This document shows positions 31,530 to 36,911 of a DNA stretch of 36,911 nt, piece after piece (the first letter of the stretch is position 1; every line of letters starts with the position of its first letter). Position numbers and translations under genes: made by a program. The DNA comes from Acidobacteriota bacterium. GTDB taxonomy: Bacteria > Acidobacteriota > Vicinamibacteria > Marinacidobacterales > Marinacidobacteraceae. The DNA lies in the NCBI GenBank assembly GCA_022822745.1, contig JAJEAO010000040.1, forward strand, positions 1 through 36,911, written 5' to 3'. The notes beneath the pieces were generated by a model. It did no database searches and had not been told where the DNA came from. It saw only the letters and a list, made by a program, of their open reading frames with translations.

Positions 31530-32477
31530 ATGACCAGGAACGAGGCAATCCGGGCCCGGCGCGCGATCGCGGCCCCGTTCGGCGCCACGCTGGCGCTGAT
31601 TCTGCTGGCGGCGTCGGCGATGGCGCAGATGGGGACCGGCCGCGTCTCCGGCACCGTCAAGGACTCCCAGGGCAACCCGATCGAGGGCGCCACGGTCACG
31701 GCGAGGGCGGGAGACTCGGCCCGCGTCCTCGAGGCCACGACGGACGAGCAGGGACGCTGGGCGATCCTCGGGTTCCGGAGCCGGACCTACGACTTCTCGG
31801 CCAGCGCCCCCGGCTTCATGCCGTACAACTACCAGGCGCCCATGCGCCAGGCCGGGAAGAACCCGGACATGGACCTCGTGCTCGAGCGGGCGCGGATGGG
31901 CCAGTCCGCCGGCACCGGCGGAGGTCTGCTTGCCGAGGCGCAGGAACTCCACCAGGCGGGGCGCTTCGAGGAAGCCCTCTCCAAGTACGACGAGCTGCTC
32001 GCCGGCGATCCCACGGTGTACCAGGTGAACCTGAACCGGGGCGCCGTGCTGCGCGAGCTGAACCGGCTCGACGAGGCGAAAGCCGCCTACCAGGTCGTGC
32101 TGGACCAGGAGCCCGCGAACGCAGGAGCGCTCGTCTCGATGGCCGACATGGCGGTCAATGCGGGGAACCTGGACGAGGCGGTCACCTACTTCGAGCAGGC
32201 GGTGAACGCCACGGACGACGAGATCATTCCGTTCAACGTGGGGCAGATCTATTTCCAGAACGGCGAGATGGAGAAGGCGGTCGAGTACTACGAGGTCGCG
32301 TCGGAACGGAAGCTGGACTGGGCCGAGCCGCACCTGCAGATCGCCATGGTCTATCTGAACCGGGGTGATCTCGCGACCGCGGCCGAGCACCTGACCATGG
32401 CCACGGAAGTGGAGCCCGGGAGCGCCGCCGCCGCGCAGGCGGAGCAGATGCTCGCGGCCCTCCCGAAGCCCGAGTAG
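31530..32477 (+). CDS. Exported carboxypeptidase-regulatory-like / TPR protein
   Basis: A 315-residue protein. The signal peptide (FGATLALILLAASAMAQ) is followed by a carboxypeptidase-regulatory-like fold at about 35-115 (RVSGTVKDSQGNPIEGATVT, DEQGRWAILGFRSRTYDFSA). A Gly-rich linker then leads into at least five TPRs (about 135-310; LHQAGRFEEALSKYDELLAG, NAGNLDEAVTYFEQAVN, FQNGEMEKAVEYYEVASERK). GGGAGGAG at 31516-31523 places the start at ATG 31530. It is likely a periplasmic or surface scaffold. The Ig-like domain matches those on the two barrels in this window, but here it is fused to TPRs instead of a barrel. Partners are unknown. Confidence 0.82.
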   Translation: MTRNEAIRARRAIAAPFGATLALILLAASAMAQMGTGRVSGTVKDSQGNPIEGATVTARAGDSARVLEATTDEQGRWAILGFRSRTYDFSASAPGFMPYNYQAPMRQAGKNPDMDLVLERARMGQSAGTGGGLLAEAQELHQAGRFEEALSKYDELLAGDPTVYQVNLNRGAVLRELNRLDEAKAAYQVVLDQEPANAGALVSMADMAVNAGNLDEAVTYFEQAVNATDDEIIPFNVGQIYFQNGEMEKAVEYYEVASERKLDWAEPHLQIAMVYLNRGDLATAAEHLTMATEVEPGSAAAAQAEQMLAALPKPE

Positions 32478-32559
32478 CACACGCCGCGGAGCGCCAGGGG
32501 CCCGGCCCCGGCGCTCCGCTCCGGACGGCGCGCCCCCGCATCCAGTCCGAGGCCCCATC

Positions 32560-32644
32560 GGAGGGATGGCCGAGCGGTTGAAGGCGGTGGTCTTGAAAAC
32601 CACTGACCCGACAGGGTCCGGGGGTTCGAATCCCCCTCCCTCCG
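32560..32644 (+). tRNA. tRNA-Ser (anticodon TGA)
   Basis: An 85-base class II cloverleaf: acceptor GGAGGGA/TCCCTCC, discriminator G, CCA not encoded. The anticodon stem GTGGT/ACCAC surrounds CTTGAAA, anticodon TGA, reading UCA/UCG-type codons. The variable arm pairs GACCC with GGGTC. It sits tail to tail with serS, the gene of its own synthetase. Confidence 0.95.
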
Positions 32645-32681
32645 CCGCGGCCGGCGGCGCGGATGAAGAGCAGAGCGCCGG

Positions 32682-33983
<1,302 letters not shown>

Positions 33984-34078
33984 TTAGCCTAGCCCGGCCC
34001 CCGGCCTCCTGGAAGACCGCCGCACGGGGGCCTCCGGCGACGGTCCCCTCGCGCTCCGGGCCCGCCCCGATCCAGACC

Positions 34079-35119
34079 ATGGCGACCGCGCTTCCCATTC
34101 CCGACTTCTTCGACGCCGAGCGTGTCAGCCAGCTCTACCGCGTCCCCTACCAGGACCGGGCCACCGGCGCCCGGGAATGGGCGAAGCAGCACCGCATCCG
34201 TCCGGCGGCGACGGACGACCCCCGCATCGGACTCCTGCTGGTGGATTGCCAGAACACCTTCTGCCTCCCCGGCGGCGAGCTGTTCGTCGGCGGACGATCC
34301 GGCCTCGGCGCCGTGAAGGACTCCTGGCGCCTGTGCCAGTTCCTCTACCGGGAGATGGGCCGGGTCACCGAGATCGTCCTCACCCTGGACACCCACACCG
34401 CGATCCAGGTGTTCCATCCGCACTTCTTCCTCGATCCCGACGGGCAGAATCCAGCTCCCTACACCCCGATCACCGCCGCGGATCTCGAGTCCGGCCGTTA
34501 CCGAGTGAATCCGGAAGCCGCCGACGGGGCAGGCCTCTCCGAAGCCGAACTCGGCCGGCACGCTCTCCACTACTGCCGCCGCCTCGAAGCCCAGGGCAAG
34601 TACGTCCTCGTCGTCTGGCCGTATCACGCGATGCTGGGCGGGGCCGGGCACGCCATCGTCCCGGCGATCGAGGAGGCGGTGTTCTTCCACACGATCGCCC
34701 GCTCGGCGCAGCCCGTGTTCGAGCCGAAGGGCCTGAATCCGCTCACCGAGAACTACTCGGTCCTGCGGCCGGAAGTTCTCGACGGGGCGGACGGCGCCGC
34801 CATCGCGGAGCCGAATCGGCAGCTCCTCGACCGGCTGCTCGGCTACGACGCGCTCATCGTGGCCGGGCAGGCCAAGAGTCACTGCGTCGCGTGGACCGTC
34901 GCCGACCTCCGGGACGAGATCGTCCGACGCGACCCGGACGGCGCCCGAGGCCTGGCCGGGCGGGTGTTCCTCCTCGAGGACGCGACTTCGCCCGTCGTCG
35001 CTCCCGGCTCCGACTTCACCGACGCCGCCGACGAGGCGTTTCGGGACTTCGAGCGATCCGGCATGAAACTCGTCCGGAGCGTGGACTCGCCCGACGAGTG
35101 GCCCGGGTTCCCGGGCTGA
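34079..35119 (+). CDS. Isochorismatase-family hydrolase, probable nicotinamidase
   Basis: A 346-residue cysteine hydrolase. The triad residues can be placed: Asp56 in GLLLVDCQNTFC, Lys217 in FEPKG, and Cys269 in VAGQAKSHCVAWTV. Asp104 and His106 in LTLDTHTAIQVFHP match the metal-binding Asp-x-His of nicotinamidases. It would turn nicotinamide into nicotinate, the substrate of the phosphoribosyltransferase whose gene overlaps its 3' end; the pairing supports nicotinamidase over other isochorismatase functions. The protein is much longer than typical PncA (about 200 residues) because of an N-terminal 45-residue extension and inserts before the Lys (ITAADLESGRYRVNPEAADG). Confidence 0.83.
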   Translation: MATALPIPDFFDAERVSQLYRVPYQDRATGAREWAKQHRIRPAATDDPRIGLLLVDCQNTFCLPGGELFVGGRSGLGAVKDSWRLCQFLYREMGRVTEIVLTLDTHTAIQVFHPHFFLDPDGQNPAPYTPITAADLESGRYRVNPEAADGAGLSEAELGRHALHYCRRLEAQGKYVLVVWPYHAMLGGAGHAIVPAIEEAVFFHTIARSAQPVFEPKGLNPLTENYSVLRPEVLDGADGAAIAEPNRQLLDRLLGYDALIVAGQAKSHCVAWTVADLRDEIVRRDPDGARGLAGRVFLLEDATSPVVAPGSDFTDAADEAFRDFERSGMKLVRSVDSPDEWPGFPG

Positions 35120-36360
35120 CCCGGCCGGGCGGCGGCCGGTCCGTCGTCTCCCTCCTCGATGTGGACTTCTACAAGTTCACGATGGGGCAGTTCGTCCTCC
35201 GCCGCTATCCGGGAGTTCGGGTCCGCTACCGGCTGATCTGCCGCACGCCGGGGGCGAACCTCCCGGAAGCGGCGCCCCCGGCCGCCCTGCGCGACGAGCT
35301 CGACGCCATCCGCGGCCTCTCGTTCCGGCCCGGGGAGCTCGCCTATCTGCGCGGCCTCGAGCCTCGCGGGCGCTTCGGAGAGGACTTCCTCTCGTTCCTC
35401 GCCCGGCTGCGGCTGCCCCCCGTGACGGTCGCGGCCGAAGGGCGGCGGCTGCGAGTGGAGACCGAGGGCCGCTGGCCCGAAGTCATCCTGTGGGAGACGC
35501 TGATCCTGTCGGCGCTGAGCGAGCGGATCTCCCGGGCGACGCTCGCCCGCGACGGCGGGGCGGGAGCGTTCCGGGAGGCGCTCGAACTCGGCCGGGAGCG
35601 GCTCGAACGGAAGGTCCACGCTCTCCGCGCCCGGCCCGGCCTCCGGTTCGCCTCCTTCGGGACCCGGCGACGGTTCTCCCGTTCGTGGCAGCTCGAACTC
35701 GAAGCGCGGCTCGCCCGGGCGCTGCCCGACCAGTTCACCGGCACGTCGTGCGTGGCCTCGGCCCGCGAGAACGGCATCGCTCCGGTGGGCACGATCGCCC
35801 ACGAGATCTTCATGGTGGGCGCCGCCGCCTCCGGCGGGGACGATGACTCCATCCGGGCTTCGCAGCGCTTCATGGTGGATGCGTGGTGGGAGGAGTACGG
35901 AGAGCCGCTCTCGGTCTTCCTGACCGACACCTGGACGACCCCGGTCTTTCTCACCGATGTGGATGCGGATCGAGCCCGGCGGTTTCGGGGAGTGCGCCAC
36001 GACTCCGGCGATCCGGCCGCCTTCGGAGACGCCGTCCTCGAGTGGTACGGTGGCCACGGCGTGGATCCGCGGGCGAAGTCCCTTGTCTTCAGCGATGGGC
36101 TCGAGGCGGGCGAGATCCTCGATCTGCACGACCGCTTCGGCGGCCGCATTCGGGTCGCCTTCGGCTGGGGCACGAACCTGACGAACGACTGCGGCGTCCC
36201 GAATCTGTCGCTCGTCGTGAAGCCCATTGCCGCGAACGGCCGTCCGCTGGTCAAGCTGAGCGACAACCCGGGCAAGACGACGGGCCCGCCCGCCGAGGTC
36301 GCGCGCTACCGCCGGATCTTCGCCGCTCCCGCCGGCCCGACCACGCTCCCGGTGTACTGA
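35098..36360 (+). CDS. pncB: Nicotinate phosphoribosyltransferase
   Basis: PncB makes nicotinate mononucleotide from nicotinate and PRPP, spending ATP, in the Preiss-Handler route to NAD. The 420-residue protein has the family opening SLLDVDFYKFTMGQFVLRRY, WPEVILWETLILSALSE, the phosphorylated His235 in VGTIAHEIFMVG, FRGVRHDSGDPAAFGD, KSLVFSDGLEAGEILDL and VKLSDNPGKT. GTG 35098 is chosen because GTG 35161 would cut into the SLLDxDxYK motif and no ATG lies between; CTG 35116 is another option. The start overlaps the nicotinamidase end by 22 bases, giving a two-step salvage operon. Confidence 0.93.
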   Translation: MARVPGLTRPGGGRSVVSLLDVDFYKFTMGQFVLRRYPGVRVRYRLICRTPGANLPEAAPPAALRDELDAIRGLSFRPGELAYLRGLEPRGRFGEDFLSFLARLRLPPVTVAAEGRRLRVETEGRWPEVILWETLILSALSERISRATLARDGGAGAFREALELGRERLERKVHALRARPGLRFASFGTRRRFSRSWQLELEARLARALPDQFTGTSCVASARENGIAPVGTIAHEIFMVGAAASGGDDDSIRASQRFMVDAWWEEYGEPLSVFLTDTWTTPVFLTDVDADRARRFRGVRHDSGDPAAFGDAVLEWYGGHGVDPRAKSLVFSDGLEAGEILDLHDRFGGRIRVAFGWGTNLTNDCGVPNLSLVVKPIAANGRPLVKLSDNPGKTTGPPAEVARYRRIFAAPAGPTTLPVY

Positions 36361-36437
36361 GCGCCCGCATGAAGCGCCCGTAGGGAACGCCGTTCCAGAC
36401 CGGCGCCGCGGCCCGAACGAGCCGGTGCATATGGAAC

Positions 36438-36455
36438 GCCGCTCTCCAGAGTGGC
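36438..36455 (+). terminator. Hairpin downstream of pncB
   Basis: GCCGCTCT pairs with AGAGTGGC (one G-T pair) about 80 bases after the pncB stop. No T-run follows. A related, weaker element beginning with the same GGAACGCCG bases lies at 36384-36405. A role in ending pncB transcripts is possible but unproven. Confidence 0.3.
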
Positions 36456-36550
36456 GCTCGATGAGACGGCCGTGCTCCGCAGACCCGAGTTTGACAGTTC
36501 ATAGATGCATGGTGTCCATAAGTACATGTAGGTAATGAACTTACGGGCGT

Positions 36551-36569
36551 ACACGGGAAAATCCCGTGT
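36551..36569 (-). terminator. Hairpin just beyond the transposase stop
   Basis: ACACGGGA and TCCCGTGT form a perfect 8-base stem around AAA, 20 bases downstream of the transposase stop (minus strand). It lies in an unusually AT-rich patch (about 36488-36575) compared with the rest of the window, probably IS-derived. It may be the element's terminator or part of its end. Confidence 0.4.
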
Positions 36570-36589
36570 CACTAGGGATCTCGACCGGT

Positions 36590-36911
36590 TCAGTCGAGTC
36601 GCAGGATCGGCTTCGGTGCCTCTATCTTCATTCCTTTCAACAACTTGGACGCAGTCGGCCGGGGCCGGGTCACCTGCCACAGCATCCCCTGAGCACCCCG
36701 TATTTTCACAAGTTTGATCCCGCGAAGGGCGTGGCCGATGTTCCTCCACGTGTCCTCCGCGCCGTGCTCCGCCATCCGCTCCAGCAGCAGCGCCAGAACC
36801 GTCAACGCCACGTGCGCCCGGATCCGGCGCGCCACCCGGTGGTGGACCGGCCGCAGGCCGAGCCCGCTCTTCATCTGCCGCCACGCCTGCTCCACCCGCT
36901 GCAGCTGGCGG
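36590..36911 (-). CDS. IS1634/IS4-like transposase, C-terminal fragment cut by the window edge
   Basis: The frame enters from the right edge on the minus strand and stops at TGA 36592-36590. The peptide RQLQRVEQAWRQMKSGLGLR continues with PVHHRVARRIRAHVALTVLA and ends in a helical tail. This is the end of the catalytic domain (YREK-like helix with the last acidic residue, here in VEQAWRQMKS) of DDE transposases of the IS1634/IS4 group. At least 107 residues are visible. The IS end should lie between 36361 and 36589, but without the other end the terminal repeat cannot be set. The adjoining 36361-36437 holds nothing recognisable. Confidence 0.8.
   Translation of the reverse strand, partial: RQLQRVEQAWRQMKSGLGLRPVHHRVARRIRAHVALTVLALLLERMAEHGAEDTWRNIGHALRGIKLVKIRGAQGMLWQVTRPRPTASKLLKGMKIEAPKPILRLD

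Overview
The window is a very GC-rich, gene-dense bacterial chromosome segment. The organism is probably an Acidobacteriota-like or Gemmatimonadota-like Gram-negative. The pointers are a GWxTD-motif protein with a TPR tail, two outer-membrane barrels carrying an N-terminal carboxypeptidase-regulatory-like domain and ending in Phe, a TRAP transporter, and frequent GTG/TTG starts with ATGA or TGATG overlaps. The phylum is inferred from gene families, not from a marker phylogeny.

Left part (1-6447). A transposase fragment runs off the left edge. It is followed by a secreted OB-fold/Ig-like protein, then thiD (thiamin pyrimidine kinase) and the molybdopterin synthase pair moaE-moaD. A decayed RHH/PIN (VapBC-like) toxin-antitoxin module sits directly behind moaD and is bracketed by a second copy of the moaD 3' end. 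Two tandem orphan Phd/YefM antitoxins and an exported M19 dipeptidase follow.

Middle-left (6579-18502). On the minus strand lies a translationally coupled MrfA helicase / MrfB exonuclease pair, which in Bacillus repairs mitomycin-type damage. Two plus-strand tRNA genes follow, tRNA-Ala(GGC) and a selenocysteine tRNA (selC). Then comes a tight minus-strand train, in transcription order: enolase, GNAT acetyltransferase, secreted alpha/beta hydrolase, DUF1828 protein, and TRAP DctP, DctQ and DctM.

Middle-right (18614-28262). A plug-less outer-membrane barrel gene diverges from enolase. It is followed by a fully coupled three-gene operon: a PDZ-GAF-PAS membrane histidine kinase, an NtrC-type sigma-54 activator and the GWxTD/TPR exported protein. 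Next is a Panacea-domain (DUF4065) antitoxin whose downstream partner is a small two-helix membrane protein split by an in-frame amber codon. This is the most interesting candidate system in the window.

Right part (28275-36911). A TonB-dependent receptor lies on the minus strand. Its start region abuts tRNA-Ser(GCT) and seems to need a one-base shift to reach its ATG. Then come tRNA-Gln(CTG), an exported carboxypeptidase-regulatory/TPR protein, tRNA-Ser(TGA), serS, and an NAD-salvage pair (nicotinamidase-like hydrolase plus nicotinate phosphoribosyltransferase). A second transposase fragment runs off the right edge. SerS, two tRNA-Ser genes and tRNA-Sec all lie within about 23 kb; SerS charges all three tRNAs.
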